The position numbers and the translations under genes are program-made. Positions 36,185 to 45,825 of a DNA stretch of 64,000 nt are shown here, piece after piece. The notes below the pieces were generated by a model, which was given only the letters and a program-made list of their open reading frames with translations, ran no database searches and was not told the origin of the DNA. The stretch lies in assembly GCF_001941825.1 (NCBI RefSeq), contig NZ_CP019038.1, positions 3,658,001-3,722,000 on the forward strand, written 5' to 3'. The first letter of the stretch is position 1. Every line of letters starts with the position of its first letter. The stretch is from Massilia putida (GTDB lineage: Bacteria; Pseudomonadota; Gammaproteobacteria; Burkholderiales; Burkholderiaceae_D).

Positions 36185-37609
36185 TCAGTTCTTTGGCGCC
36201 GGCAGGCGCAGCGGATGCGCTTCGGTGTTGAAAGTGACCGCGTCGAAGTCCAGCGCCTGCTTCGGCGCGAACAGCAGGTAGAAATACTTGAAGGTCTCGG
36301 CGAACACGAAGCTCTCCATCGAATCTTCCTGGACCTTGGTGCGCACATCCTTCAGCGCCGCGTAGCCGGCGTCGGTGCGGCACCAGCGCACGAAAGCCTC
36401 GAAGAATTCGCGGCCCATGGCGCGGTAGCGCGCGTCGCCCGTGTAGTGGTTCAGGTAGTACGCGGATTCGATGATCTCGGGACGCAGCGCATAGCCCGGC
36501 GACGTGATCTTCATGCGCGCATAGTCCAGCGCTTCCGGCTCGACGCCGGCGAGGCGCCACATGCGCAGTCCGGATTCCTGCAGCGCCTTCGCGCGTGGGA
36601 CGTCACCGCCGAGCGCCAGCAGCGCGGGCATGAAGGCGTCCAGCGCCCCATATTGCGTGGCGGTGCGCCGGCCGGTATTCATGTCGGCGTGGCCGTACCA
36701 CAGGGCGCCGTCGCGCTTGTCGGCCAGGGTCTTGTTGACGCCGGCGATGCTCCGGTCCCACATGGCCTTGCAGTCGTTGTCGCCGAACAGGCGGTAGCAC
36801 TTGTACAGGTACTCGTAATAGGAGTCGATGCCGCCGCCGATGTGGGCGTCGGTATTGACCCACTTGCCCGTTTCGACGTCGATCGCCGAACCCACCAGGC
36901 CATCCTTCGACGCGCGCTGATAGGTTTCCACGAGCGCGCGCTTGGCCTTGTCGAAGTAGACGGGCTTGCCGGTCAGCTTGCTCAGCATGCCGAATTCGAG
37001 GATCAAGGTGCCCGTCTCGGCCGGATTGCTGACGTTGCCGCGCACCTTGCCGGTGTGCAGATTGACGTGCGTGTAGGGCATGCCGGTCGGCGACTCGAAC
37101 ACCGGCAGCAGGCGCTGGCCCAGGTCTTCCGCCTTGGCCAGCAGGCGGTCGTCGCCGGTCAGCTGGTAGGCCGAGATCAGGCCGCCCAGCAGGCGGATGG
37201 TGATCTCGAAGTTTTGCACATACATGTCCTGGTCGAACGACAGCTGCGTCGCGATCAGCTCGCGCGCCTCGTTGGCCTCGTCCTTCAAGCCCATGATGAC
37301 CAGCGTATCCAGGGCATCCACGGGCGTCATCAGGAGCGAATGCTCGTACCAGTCGCGCGGTTTCTTGCTGAGCGGGCTCAGGGCGTCGTGGCCCCAGGCA
37401 TACTGTTTATATCCTTGCCAGGCGTGGCGCATCTCGTCCTTCACGCGCTGGGCCAGCGCCGCGGACTCGATATCGCTGACGGGCCGCAGCGCGGGCACGG
37501 GTGCGGCAGCTTGCGACATGGCCGGCAACAGCGCGAACAGCGTGACGCACAGGCCGCGCAGGCCGCGCGCGGTCGGTTTAATCTGGGAAAAGCGGGTACG
37601 GCTCGTCAC
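36185..37609 (-). CDS. GH47 family alpha-1,2-mannosidase
   Basis: 474 residues from a GTG at 37607-37609 behind AAGGAG; this start gives a signal peptide ending near MSQAAA (about residue 34). GH47 signatures run through the protein: DALDTLVIMGL near 84, FEITIRLLGGLISAY near 112, NPAETGTLILEFGML near 177, IDSYYEYLYKCY near 243, RPEIIESAYYLN near 365, DSMESFVFAETFKYFYLLF near 427 and the calcium-binding FNTEAHPL at 460-467. GH47 enzymes are inverting class I alpha-1,2-mannosidases, best known from eukaryotic ER and Golgi; bacterial members are comparatively rare. It should remove terminal alpha-1,2-mannose in the periplasm. Confidence 0.92.
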   Translation of the reverse strand: MTSRTRFSQIKPTARGLRGLCVTLFALLPAMSQAAAPVPALRPVSDIESAALAQRVKDEMRHAWQGYKQYAWGHDALSPLSKKPRDWYEHSLLMTPVDALDTLVIMGLKDEANEARELIATQLSFDQDMYVQNFEITIRLLGGLISAYQLTGDDRLLAKAEDLGQRLLPVFESPTGMPYTHVNLHTGKVRGNVSNPAETGTLILEFGMLSKLTGKPVYFDKAKRALVETYQRASKDGLVGSAIDVETGKWVNTDAHIGGGIDSYYEYLYKCYRLFGDNDCKAMWDRSIAGVNKTLADKRDGALWYGHADMNTGRRTATQYGALDAFMPALLALGGDVPRAKALQESGLRMWRLAGVEPEALDYARMKITSPGYALRPEIIESAYYLNHYTGDARYRAMGREFFEAFVRWCRTDAGYAALKDVRTKVQEDSMESFVFAETFKYFYLLFAPKQALDFDAVTFNTEAHPLRLPAPKN

Positions 37610-37691
37610 GATATGTCTCCTTAAAATCTTTTCGTAATCATTCAATCGCCATCGCACTGCGTCAATCGAAGCGAGCGAAACAGCGCGTTTT

Positions 37692-40316
37692 TTAGCGCGG
37701 TTTAGTAAACGCCATCGCGTCCGACAGCGAACGCACACGCAACAACGCGCGCAGCTTGGCGAGTCCCGCTTTCGACGACACGTGCAGGGTCACGCTTTCG
37801 CCCGGCAGCAACGCGAACGCGTTGTCGGATACGTCGGCATCGCCCGCGTCGATCCACACGGCGCGCGCGAACCGGGTCGCCTGCAGTTCGAGCGCGTAGC
37901 CGGCGCCGGCGCGGCGCACGTCGGCACGCAGGCCAGGGTCGGGCCACGTCATGTCTTTCGCGGCCTTGAAATACACGACGCCGCGCGACGCCGGCTCGCC
38001 TTCGGCGCGCAGGTCGAACACGGCCACGGTGTTGGAAGGATCCGCGGCGCCGAGCAGGTCGGCATCGACGTAGTCCGCCGCCTTCGTCGCCGCCAGCGGC
38101 GCGAGTTCGACCGGCTTGCGTTCGTCGCGCAGCACCTTGCCATCGAGGGTCATCACGCGCAGGCGTAACTCGCCGCGCACAGGCCGCGTGCGGTCGTTGA
38201 GCAGACTGACCGACGTCTTGCCATCAAACCCGCGCAGCGCGGCCACCGCGACCGGCGCATAGAAGCGGCGCGCGTGGAAGTGCAGCGCCTTCCAGCGGCC
38301 GAACCAGTCGACGCTGGACCACGACGCCCCGGGCCACACATCGTTGAGCTGCCAGTACAAAGAGCCCATCGTGTACGGCCGGCTGGCGCGGTGGTGCAGC
38401 GCCGCCAGCTCGATGCCCTCGGCCTGCGCGGCCTGGCTCAGGTAGACGAAGCGGTCGAAATCGTCCGTTGCGCCGAATTCGTAGTCCACATACTTCATCA
38501 GCCGTTCGTTGCCTTTACCGGCCAGGAACTTCTGGTGCGCCTCGATCACGGGCGTGGCGATGCCCTGCTCGTCGCGCCTGGCGAATGCGTCGATGGTGCG
38601 CCGCACCGGCCAGGCCTGCAGGCCGTATTCGGACATGAAGCGCGGCGTGATCTCCAGGTACTTGGTTGGCGGGTAAGCGGGATTGCCCCACACTTCCCAG
38701 TAATGCATGTCGCCGCTGGCCGGGGTGTTTGCGGCATCATGCAGGTCGTCGCTGGGCGAGCTGGCCCAGTAGGCGATGCCGCCGCCCTCGTCCGCCACGA
38801 CCTTGCGCAGATCCGTGCCGAACAGCTGCACATAGCCTTTCCACACCTTGTCGGCGAACGCCGGATCGGCGTCCTTCAACGTTTTACCGTGGCCCCAGTA
38901 CTTCCACGCGATCTCTTCCTCGTTGTTGCCGCACCAAAGCGCAAGGCTCGGGTGATTGCGCAGGCGCCGCACGTTGTCGCGCGCTTCGAGAATCACGTTC
39001 GCGCGGAACGCGTCGTCGTAGGCGGGCGGCATGCCGCCGCCGAACATGAAGTCTTGCCAGACCAGCAGGCCCAGTTCGTCGGCCAGGTCGAAGAAATCGT
39101 CGCTCTCGTAATAGCCGCCGCCCCAGCTGCGCAGGAAATTCATGTTGGCGTCGCGCGCCGATTGCAGCACGCGGCGCAGCTGCGCCTTCGTCACGCGCGG
39201 CTGGAACATGTCGAACGGGATCGTGTTCGCGCCCTTGGCGAACACGGGGATGCCGTTGACGACGAAATAAAAGCTCTTGCCCTTGTCGTCGGGGTCGCGG
39301 CGCAATTCGATGCTGCGCAAGCCGGTGCGCGCGCTGATCCGGGCGTCGCCCACGTCGAGCTCGTAGCGGTACAGCGGTTGCGCGCCGTAGCCGTTGGGGA
39401 ACCAGCGTTGCGGCTGGTCGACGTGCACGGGCAATTCGATGCGGTTGGCGCCCGCCTGCAGGTCGACGCGCCGCGTGACCGCCAGCGCGCGCTTGCCGCC
39501 GGGCGCCGTCTGCCACAGGCGCAGGTCGACGGCGCCCGCGCGCACGGCATCGATGATTGCCACCGCGACGATGTCGGCACGCGCCGCGTCGACGTGGTCC
39601 TGGCGCAGCTGCAGATTATCGATGCGCACCGCGTCCCAGCTTTGCAGCACGACAGGTTTCACAATGCCGGCGGTGACGTAGCGCGGTCCCCAATCCCAGC
39701 CGTAGTGGTAGCCGGGCTTGCGCGCAAAGTTGCCGGTCATCGCATCGGGCGGTTCGTCGCCGTAGGGAGACGGATAATTGCCGGCCAGCTTGTGCGGCAT
39801 GGCCTGGACCTGCGGCAGCAGCGTCGCGATCGGGGAATGCAGCACGATGCGCAGCTCGTTTCCCTTCTCGCGCAGCTTGCCCTGCACCGGCACGCGCCAG
39901 GTGCGGAACGCATTATCCGCGTCGAGCACTTTTATCCCATTCAGCCAGACTTCGGCGAAGATATCCAAGCCGTCGAATACGAGGTCGCTGCGCGCGGCTG
40001 CCAATGCGGTGCGCGGCGCGTCGAACGTCGTGCGGTATTCCCAGTCCGCGAGGCCGATCCATTGCAGGCCGGCTTCCGGTGCCCCGACGTAGGGATCGGG
40101 GATCGCCTTGTTCGCGAACAGGTCCGTGTGCACCGTGCCCGGCACCGTCGCCGCGTGCCAGGACGCCGCTTCCGGATGCGCGTCTCTTTGCGCATTGCCG
40201 GGCGCGAGGCGGAACGTCCAGCCGCGGTCGATGACGACGTCGCCCGCCATGGCCGATGCGCCGGCGACAAAGGGGGCGAAGCCGAGGCACAGCCGCGCGA
40301 GCGCATGTCTGCTCAT
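37692..40316 (-). CDS. GH2 family beta-mannosidase
   Basis: 874 residues from the ATG at 40314-40316. Signal peptide about 1-25 (SAMAGD). Domains in order: sugar-binding jelly roll (DRGWTFRLAPGN, VPGTVHTDLFAN), immunoglobulin-like domain, then the TIM barrel with WCGNNEEEIAWKYWG near 462, where the Glu after GNN is the predicted acid/base as in beta-mannosidases, and a C-terminal beta domain. It would remove the core beta-1,4-mannose left after the alpha-mannosidases act. Its start overlaps the stop of the halogenase-like gene (ATGA). Confidence 0.9.
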   Translation of the reverse strand: MSRHALARLCLGFAPFVAGASAMAGDVVIDRGWTFRLAPGNAQRDAHPEAASWHAATVPGTVHTDLFANKAIPDPYVGAPEAGLQWIGLADWEYRTTFDAPRTALAAARSDLVFDGLDIFAEVWLNGIKVLDADNAFRTWRVPVQGKLREKGNELRIVLHSPIATLLPQVQAMPHKLAGNYPSPYGDEPPDAMTGNFARKPGYHYGWDWGPRYVTAGIVKPVVLQSWDAVRIDNLQLRQDHVDAARADIVAVAIIDAVRAGAVDLRLWQTAPGGKRALAVTRRVDLQAGANRIELPVHVDQPQRWFPNGYGAQPLYRYELDVGDARISARTGLRSIELRRDPDDKGKSFYFVVNGIPVFAKGANTIPFDMFQPRVTKAQLRRVLQSARDANMNFLRSWGGGYYESDDFFDLADELGLLVWQDFMFGGGMPPAYDDAFRANVILEARDNVRRLRNHPSLALWCGNNEEEIAWKYWGHGKTLKDADPAFADKVWKGYVQLFGTDLRKVVADEGGGIAYWASSPSDDLHDAANTPASGDMHYWEVWGNPAYPPTKYLEITPRFMSEYGLQAWPVRRTIDAFARRDEQGIATPVIEAHQKFLAGKGNERLMKYVDYEFGATDDFDRFVYLSQAAQAEGIELAALHHRASRPYTMGSLYWQLNDVWPGASWSSVDWFGRWKALHFHARRFYAPVAVAALRGFDGKTSVSLLNDRTRPVRGELRLRVMTLDGKVLRDERKPVELAPLAATKAADYVDADLLGAADPSNTVAVFDLRAEGEPASRGVVYFKAAKDMTWPDPGLRADVRRAGAGYALELQATRFARAVWIDAGDADVSDNAFALLPGESVTLHVSSKAGLAKLRALLRVRSLSDAMAFTKPR
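37700..37710. promoter_or_regulatory. GTTTAGTAAAC palindrome inside the GH2 3' end
   Basis: A perfect odd palindrome GTTTA-G-TAAAC in the last codons of the GH2 gene, about 91 bases upstream of the GH47 start. The same motif lies twice upstream of the TonB receptor that heads this locus (45114 and 45235). It may be an internal operator for GH47-GH92, though one 11-mer inside a coding region could be chance. Confidence 0.35.
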
Positions 40317-41827
40317 GACGCCTTCCAGTAGCGGTTGATCCATTCGTCGTGCGTGGGCATGCTGGATACCGCCTGCGCCAGCGTCGCGCGCATGCCCTCG
40401 ACGTTGTCGGCCAGCCGCCCTTCGGGCATCTCGTCGACGATCGGGTGGTAGCCTTGCGGGATGATGCGCTGGCCCAGCATCACCTGCACCCAGCTCGGCA
40501 GCGCAAAAAAGTCCTCGCCGTTGCGGAAGTAGCGGCCGTCGATACGGAACAGCGCCATCGCGTCGCGCAGCGTATCCGGGATGGACATGGTGCGGCAGTA
40601 GTCCCAGAACGGCGTGTCGGTGCGCTGCGTCGCGTGGTAGTGCAGGATGAGGAAATCGCGGACCCGCTCGTACTCGAACATGGATTCATTGTTGTAGCGT
40701 TCGGCCAGCAGCGGATTGACGTCGCGCGTGGGGAACAGGCTCAATAAACGGGTGATGCCCGACTGGGCCAGGTAGATGCTGGTGGATTCGAGCGGTTCGA
40801 GGAAGCCGCTGGCCAGTCCCAGCGCCACCACGTTCTTGTTCCAGGATTTCTTGCGCACGCCGGTGGTGAAGCGGAGCAGGCGCGGCTCGGCCAGCGGCTT
40901 GCCGTCCAGGTTCGCGAGCAGCGTCGCGGCGGCTTCGTCGTCGCTGATGTACCGGCTCGAATACACGTGGCCGTTGCCGGTGCGGTGCTGCAGCGGAATG
41001 CGCCACTGCCAGCCGGCCGCCAGCGCCGTGGAGCGCGTGTACGGCGTGATCGATGCGGCGCTTTCGCTGGGCACGGCCAGCGCGCGGTCGCACGGCAGCC
41101 AATGCGACCAGTCGACGTAGCCGGTCTTCAAGGTCTGCTCGATCAGCAGCCCGCGGAAGCCCGAGCAGTCGATGAAGAGTTCACCGCCGACGGATTTTCC
41201 GTTTTCCAGCGTCACCGAGTCGATGAAGCCGTCGTGGGCGCGCTGGTTGACGCCCACGATCTTGCCTTCGATGCGCTGCACGCCGCGGCGTTCCGCCAGC
41301 TCGCGCAGGTAGCGCGCGTACAGGCCGGCGTCGAAGTGATAGGCGTAGGCGATGTCGGCCAGCGGCGAGTTCGGCGCCGCGTTCCGGTCGCCGGGCGCGA
41401 ACTTGCCGCGCGGGCCCATCACGGTCTGCGGCGAGTATTCGCCGATCGGCCCCGCCTTCCCGGCCAGGAACAGCTTCAGCCAGAACTGGTGGAACGGCAG
41501 CGGCCCGATCGATTTGCCGATGGCGCCGAAGCCGTGGAAATAACTGTCGCCGATGCGGCTCCAGTCGTTGAATTCAATGCCGAGCTTCGCGGTGGCCTGC
41601 GTGCGCTTGACGAATTCCGCTTCGTCGATGCCCAGCCACTGCCCGTTGAACAGCTTCATGTGCGGGACGCTGGCCTCGCCCACGCCGACGATGCCGATCT
41701 CCTCGGACTCGATCAGGCGGATGGTGGCACCCTTGCCCAGGTAGGTCGCGAGGGCGGCGGCGGCCATCCAGCCCGCGCTGCCGCCGCCGACGACGGTGAT
41801 GCTGCTGATCCGATGATGCGTACTCAT
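40313..41827 (-). CDS. Tryptophan-halogenase-like flavoprotein
   Basis: 504 residues from the ATG at 41825-41827. N-terminal FAD loop VVGGGSAGWMAAAALA (GxGxxG form), FIDCSGFRGLL near 208 and the halogenase signature GWQWRIPLQHRTGNGHVYSS near 265 (in part) mark the PrnA-like flavin-dependent halogenase family. Members encoded next to TonB receptors in Caulobacter, Xanthomonas and Massilia sugar-utilisation loci have no demonstrated halogenation role. A flavin reductase is not encoded nearby. It sits between the TonB receptor and GH2 in one operon. Confidence 0.88.
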   Translation of the reverse strand: MSTHHRISSITVVGGGSAGWMAAAALATYLGKGATIRLIESEEIGIVGVGEASVPHMKLFNGQWLGIDEAEFVKRTQATAKLGIEFNDWSRIGDSYFHGFGAIGKSIGPLPFHQFWLKLFLAGKAGPIGEYSPQTVMGPRGKFAPGDRNAAPNSPLADIAYAYHFDAGLYARYLRELAERRGVQRIEGKIVGVNQRAHDGFIDSVTLENGKSVGGELFIDCSGFRGLLIEQTLKTGYVDWSHWLPCDRALAVPSESAASITPYTRSTALAAGWQWRIPLQHRTGNGHVYSSRYISDDEAAATLLANLDGKPLAEPRLLRFTTGVRKKSWNKNVVALGLASGFLEPLESTSIYLAQSGITRLLSLFPTRDVNPLLAERYNNESMFEYERVRDFLILHYHATQRTDTPFWDYCRTMSIPDTLRDAMALFRIDGRYFRNGEDFFALPSWVQVMLGQRIIPQGYHPIVDEMPEGRLADNVEGMRATLAQAVSSMPTHDEWINRYWKAS

Positions 41828-41902
41828 TGCGTGCTCGCTGCGTGTCGGAAATGAAGACACCTCCCCGGCCTTGCGGCGCGGGGAGGTCGGGTTGCTGCGG
41901 GC

Positions 41903-44900
41903 TTAGAACTTGTAGTTCAGGCCCACGTACGCGATGCGGCCGGCGTAACCGTTCGAGTAGAAGCGGTCCTTGGTGTCGTTGCCCAGGTGCGAACGCGACT
42001 CCTGGCGGGTCAGGTTCAGCACGGACGCCGTCACGCTCAGCTCCTTGGTGACGTTGTACGCCACGTTCACGTCGACCTGGCTGTACGGATCCTCGTACAC
42101 GTTCAGGCCGTTGACGAGGCCGTCCACCACTTCGCCGCGGCGGTTGTACGACACGCGTGCCAGCAGCTTGTCGGTCTCGTAGAACGCGGTGACGTTGGCC
42201 TGGTTCTTCGCGCTGCCGACCAGCGGCGACGTACCGATCGCGGTGCCGTCCGAGAGGGTGATGGCCGCCTCGTTCGTCTTGTTGTACGTGTAGTTGACCT
42301 GGAAGCCGAAGCCGGAAGTGAACGTGTGCTGCGCGTACAGCTCGACGCCTTTCGACACGCCGTTGCGGCCGCCGGCGCTGGTCGAGTAGTTCTGCACCGT
42401 GACGTTCTGGCCGCCGACGGACATGGCCACGTTCTGCACGACCGGCACCGCGAAGTTGCTGACGTTCTTGCGGAAGAAGTCGGCGCCGACCACCGAGCCG
42501 CGATGGAAGTACCACTCCAGGCCCAGGTCGTACTGGGTCGCCTTGTACGGCTCGAGGTTCTTGTTGCTGCCGCTGCCGAACCAGCCCACTTTGTCGCCGC
42601 CACCGATCAGGCGGCGGTCGTTGACGTATTCCTGGCTGTAGTACTGCAGGCCGCCCGGCGAGGCGATGTCGCCATAGCTCGGACGCGAGATCGCCTTCGA
42701 GGCGGCCGCACGCAGCAGCAGGTTGTCCGTCAGGTCGTAGGCCAGGTTCAGGCTCGGCAGCACGTCGTTATAGGTGCGATCGAGCGCGCTGACCACGAAC
42801 GACTGGGTGTGCGCGGTGCTGTCCGGCAGCGTCGTGAAGCCGCTGACGCAACCCGAGCCCGCGGGCGCGCCCACGGCCGGCGCACCGCCCGCCTGGCAAG
42901 GTGCCGGGCTGCCATTGGGGCCGTTGAAGAAGTAGTCGTTGTAGTTGTCGACGCGGTCCGTCGAATCGGCATGCTGCTTGGTGCGCACGAAACGCAGGCC
43001 GACGTTGCCGCGCAGGTGGTCGGTCTTGATGTTGGCCTGCACGTAAGCCGCGGAGATCTTCTCGCTGACGTTGTAGACGAAGTTGTCTTCGTTACGCGTC
43101 TGCATCTGGCCGTAGGTCTGGTTCAGGTACGAGACATAGGCCGGGTAATTAATGGCCGGGAAAGCGCTGGCCTTGATGCCGCCGGCGAGGTTGGACAGCG
43201 AGCTCGAATACAGGAACTGCGACTGGAACTTGTTCGCCGTCGGGTCGCAACCGGCCTGGAAGCGTTTGTCGTAATTGGTCGGATCCGCGCCCTTGCAGAC
43301 CCAGTAGTTGTTACCGGTGTTGCGGTGGATGCCGCCGTCGCGGTATTTGCCGCCGAACTGCAGCGAATCGAGCCAGTTCGTGTCGGTATGCCACGTGAAG
43401 TCGGCTTGCGCGTATTTCTGCTGGTTGCTGTTGCGGGTCCACGACGACGACGTCGAGCCGAGGTCGATTTCGCCGATGCCCTTCATGAGGTTGTCCATCA
43501 GCTGCGGCGAGAACGTCATCGTCGGCGTGCCGTTCAGGCTCCATGCGCTGGCGTAGTTACCGAGGGTCCAGCTGCCGTCCGCATTCTGCACGCGCGGCTT
43601 GATCGGCATAGTGAATTGCAGCGACGGGCCGCCGCCGGCCCACGTGCGGCCGCCCTTGAAGCTGGCGTCCAGCGACTGGCCGTGCCAATCGGCTTCCAGG
43701 TCGAACGTCTGCGACAGCGCTTTTTCGCGGTTGAAGCTGCCGGTGATCTGCGGCGTCGGGATGGTGCAGTCGTCCGGGCCGAAGCCGCCGGTGTTCGTCA
43801 GGCCGCCCGCCTTGGCGGCATCGCCGCTGCAATAATAGGTCTTGCCGGGGTGGGCGCTGTACTGCGCGCCGGTGACGATGGTCTTGCTCGGGTCGAACGT
43901 CAGGCCGTCGAGCATGCGGCCGCCCGGCCAGTTGCCGTCACCCGAATAGCGCGCCAGGTTCCATTCCGGGATTTTGAGCGTGTTGGTCTGCGAGTTCTGC
44001 GACAGGTCGAAGCGGAAGTAGTTGGCTACCAGGTTCAGGTTGCGGACCGGCTTGAACTGCAGCGTCAATTGGCCGCCCTTGCGTTCGCGTTCCTCGGTCT
44101 TGACGTCGAGGTTGACCGACGTCGGCATCATGAAGTTGGTGTAGTACTTGCCGTTCTGGTCGTGGAAGCCCGACTGCCCCCACCAGTAGCTGTCCATCTT
44201 CGACGGCTTGCCGTTGACGTCCGTCGCCGGATGCGCGTCGTAGTCGTCGCCGTACCACTGCCAGTTTTCGGTGCTGGCGCCCATCGTGCGCGTCGTGCGT
44301 TTCTGCTGGGTGTAGCCCACCAGGATGCCGAAGCGGTTCGATTCGTCGTGCCAGGCGTACTGGCCGGAGAACTGGCCGTCGGTCTTCTTGGTCGTATCGG
44401 CCCAGGTGCCCTCGGCATTGACGAAGCCGGAGCCGGACTTGACGTCCAGCGGACGGCGCGTGTGCAGGATCACGGTGCCGCCGATGCCGCCTTCGTCGAT
44501 GCGCGCTTCCGGCGTCTTGAACAGCTCGGCGCTGGACAGCATGTTCGACGGCATCAGGGTGTAGTTGAACGAACGCGTCGGATCGCCATTCGATTCGGCC
44601 GTGGCGATGTAGTTGCCATTCAATTCGGTCAAGGTCAGTTCCGACGACAGGCCGCGCACGCTGACGTTCTTGCCCTCGCCGCCGCTGCGGTCGATGATCA
44701 CGCCGGGCACGCGCTGCAGCGCGTCGGCCACGTTCTTGTCGGGGAACTTGCCGATGTCTTCGGCGGTGATCACTTCGACGATCGAGTTGGCGTCGCGCTT
44801 CTGGTCGAGGCTCTTTTCGATCGAGTAGCGATAGCCGGTCACGACGACTTTTTCCGGCGCGCTGGTGTCGGCCGGCTTGTCGGCCTGGCCGGCGGCGTCC

Positions 44901-45013
44901 GCGGTTTGCGCGTGCGCGTTCGCAACGGCCAGCAATGCGGCGGCCACCGCCATGGCGATGGGCGTTGCGCGGCAGCTGCGCTGCCGTGAAGCGAGAGGGG
45001 TTCTTAACGTCAT
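41903..45013 (-). CDS. TonB-dependent receptor (Xanthomonas/Caulobacter type)
   Basis: 1036 residues from the ATG at 45011-45013, behind CAGGAGACATAC. Signal peptide about 1-36 (ANAHAQ). The plug domain opens with EKVVVTGYRYSIEKSLDQKRDAN and continues with EDIGKFPDKNVADALQRVPGV and SVRGLSSELTLTELNGN, the pattern of the TIGR01782 group of glycan receptors (quoted in parts). The barrel ends in an aromatic residue, GLNYKF. As head of the operon with GH2, GH47 and GH92 it is expected to import mannose-rich oligosaccharides. Two copies of a GTTTACTAAAC-type motif precede it. Confidence 0.93.
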   Translation of the reverse strand: MTLRTPLASRQRSCRATPIAMAVAAALLAVANAHAQTADAAGQADKPADTSAPEKVVVTGYRYSIEKSLDQKRDANSIVEVITAEDIGKFPDKNVADALQRVPGVIIDRSGGEGKNVSVRGLSSELTLTELNGNYIATAESNGDPTRSFNYTLMPSNMLSSAELFKTPEARIDEGGIGGTVILHTRRPLDVKSGSGFVNAEGTWADTTKKTDGQFSGQYAWHDESNRFGILVGYTQQKRTTRTMGASTENWQWYGDDYDAHPATDVNGKPSKMDSYWWGQSGFHDQNGKYYTNFMMPTSVNLDVKTEERERKGGQLTLQFKPVRNLNLVANYFRFDLSQNSQTNTLKIPEWNLARYSGDGNWPGGRMLDGLTFDPSKTIVTGAQYSAHPGKTYYCSGDAAKAGGLTNTGGFGPDDCTIPTPQITGSFNREKALSQTFDLEADWHGQSLDASFKGGRTWAGGGPSLQFTMPIKPRVQNADGSWTLGNYASAWSLNGTPTMTFSPQLMDNLMKGIGEIDLGSTSSSWTRNSNQQKYAQADFTWHTDTNWLDSLQFGGKYRDGGIHRNTGNNYWVCKGADPTNYDKRFQAGCDPTANKFQSQFLYSSSLSNLAGGIKASAFPAINYPAYVSYLNQTYGQMQTRNEDNFVYNVSEKISAAYVQANIKTDHLRGNVGLRFVRTKQHADSTDRVDNYNDYFFNGPNGSPAPCQAGGAPAVGAPAGSGCVSGFTTLPDSTAHTQSFVVSALDRTYNDVLPSLNLAYDLTDNLLLRAAASKAISRPSYGDIASPGGLQYYSQEYVNDRRLIGGGDKVGWFGSGSNKNLEPYKATQYDLGLEWYFHRGSVVGADFFRKNVSNFAVPVVQNVAMSVGGQNVTVQNYSTSAGGRNGVSKGVELYAQHTFTSGFGFQVNYTYNKTNEAAITLSDGTAIGTSPLVGSAKNQANVTAFYETDKLLARVSYNRRGEVVDGLVNGLNVYEDPYSQVDVNVAYNVTKELSVTASVLNLTRQESRSHLGNDTKDRFYSNGYAGRIAYVGLNYKF

Positions 45014-45113
45014 GTATGTCTCCTGGTTGTACCCTGCGGGGGCTTTTTGTGGTGGCAGCAGGTCTCTCATCACTCGTGGCATGCGGTGACCCATCCGCTC
45101 GTTTCCCGTTACG

Positions 45114-45124
45114 ATTTACTAAAC
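45114..45124. promoter_or_regulatory. Operator candidate ATTTACTAAAC upstream of TonB receptor
   Basis: One mismatch from the perfect palindrome GTTTACTAAAC; 101 bases upstream of the receptor start. Flanked by the inverted repeat CTCGTTT/AAACGAG. Confidence 0.45.
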
Positions 45125-45234
45125 GAGAAAGTTGCGCTTGGTGTCGAGGGGTATCGCATTCCACCCAGGAAAATTTATACAAAGGAAGCGAAGGCAGTTC
45201 AACAAGCTTTCAAAATTCGCACGATGTTTAGTCG

Positions 45235-45245
45235 GTTTACTAAAC
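45235..45245. promoter_or_regulatory. Operator candidate GTTTACTAAAC upstream of TonB receptor
   Basis: Perfect odd palindrome GTTTA-C-TAAAC, preceded by a further half-site so that GTTTAGT (45226-45232) and ACTAAAC (45239-45245) also form an inverted repeat. Centre 121 bases from the copy at 45114, a multiple of about 11.5 turns. Confidence 0.5.
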
Positions 45246-45476
45246 TGGCGCGGCGGAATTGCGACATGAAATCAATTTCATGACCATGCGGCCAGTGCGA
45301 TGGCGTGTTGCGTGATTGTTCGGCGCCTGCTGTTTTCCGGTCGTTCGCAACGGTCGGTCATGGACCAGCCGGCAGCGACGATGCGGCACTCATCAGGTGA
45401 GGAGCAGGCAAGCGGGCGCCTGGCGGATCCTGTCGTTGGGATGGCCATGTCGTAGCGGCGGGCGCTGGGCAATGCG

Positions 45477-45689
45477 CTACGCCTTCTCGGCCATGAACGA
45501 TGCGACCAGGGCGTTGGCATGGCCATGACCGACTTGATGTTCGGTCTTGAGGCGGTTGACCAGCTCCATGTGCTTGCGCGGGCCCGCCTGCTCCAGGACC
45601 TGCATCCAGTGCGAGATCGGCTTGCCGTACTTCTTTTCGATGGAGGGAAAGTAGGATGCGGGACCTTTGACCGGTCCTTGCGTTGCCAA
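45477..45689 (-). CDS. DUF4287 protein
   Basis: 70 residues, all helical, with the DUF4287 pattern: PASYFPSIEKKYGKPISHWMQ and LKTEHQVGHGHANALVASFM (quoted in part). These small proteins are stand-alone or fused to activator domains in many bacteria; function unknown. It lies alone, divergent from the ClC gene. Confidence 0.85.
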   Translation of the reverse strand: MATQGPVKGPASYFPSIEKKYGKPISHWMQVLEQAGPRKHMELVNRLKTEHQVGHGHANALVASFMAEKA

Positions 45690-45825
45690 ATTTATTAACG
45701 CCTCAATCGTTGTGGCGGATCGGTTCCTTCATGACGACGAATGAGGTCACCGCATTTCGACAGGACGACATCGACTTTGCTATAGTTGCCGGCCTGGCCC
45801 CGCGCCCGGCGCCGCTATCCACTCC

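Larger units (their letters stand above)
45014..45476. other. Intergenic region holding the control region of the mannoside operon
   Basis: No gene is evident in these 463 bases. They hold the upstream region of the TonB receptor (minus strand) with two GTTTACTAAAC-like palindromes and the inverted repeat CTCGTTT (45098-45104)/AAACGAG (45121-45127). The part between 45124 and 45290 is clearly more AT-rich than the coding DNA. From 45290 to 45476 nothing recognisable is seen. Confidence 0.6.
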
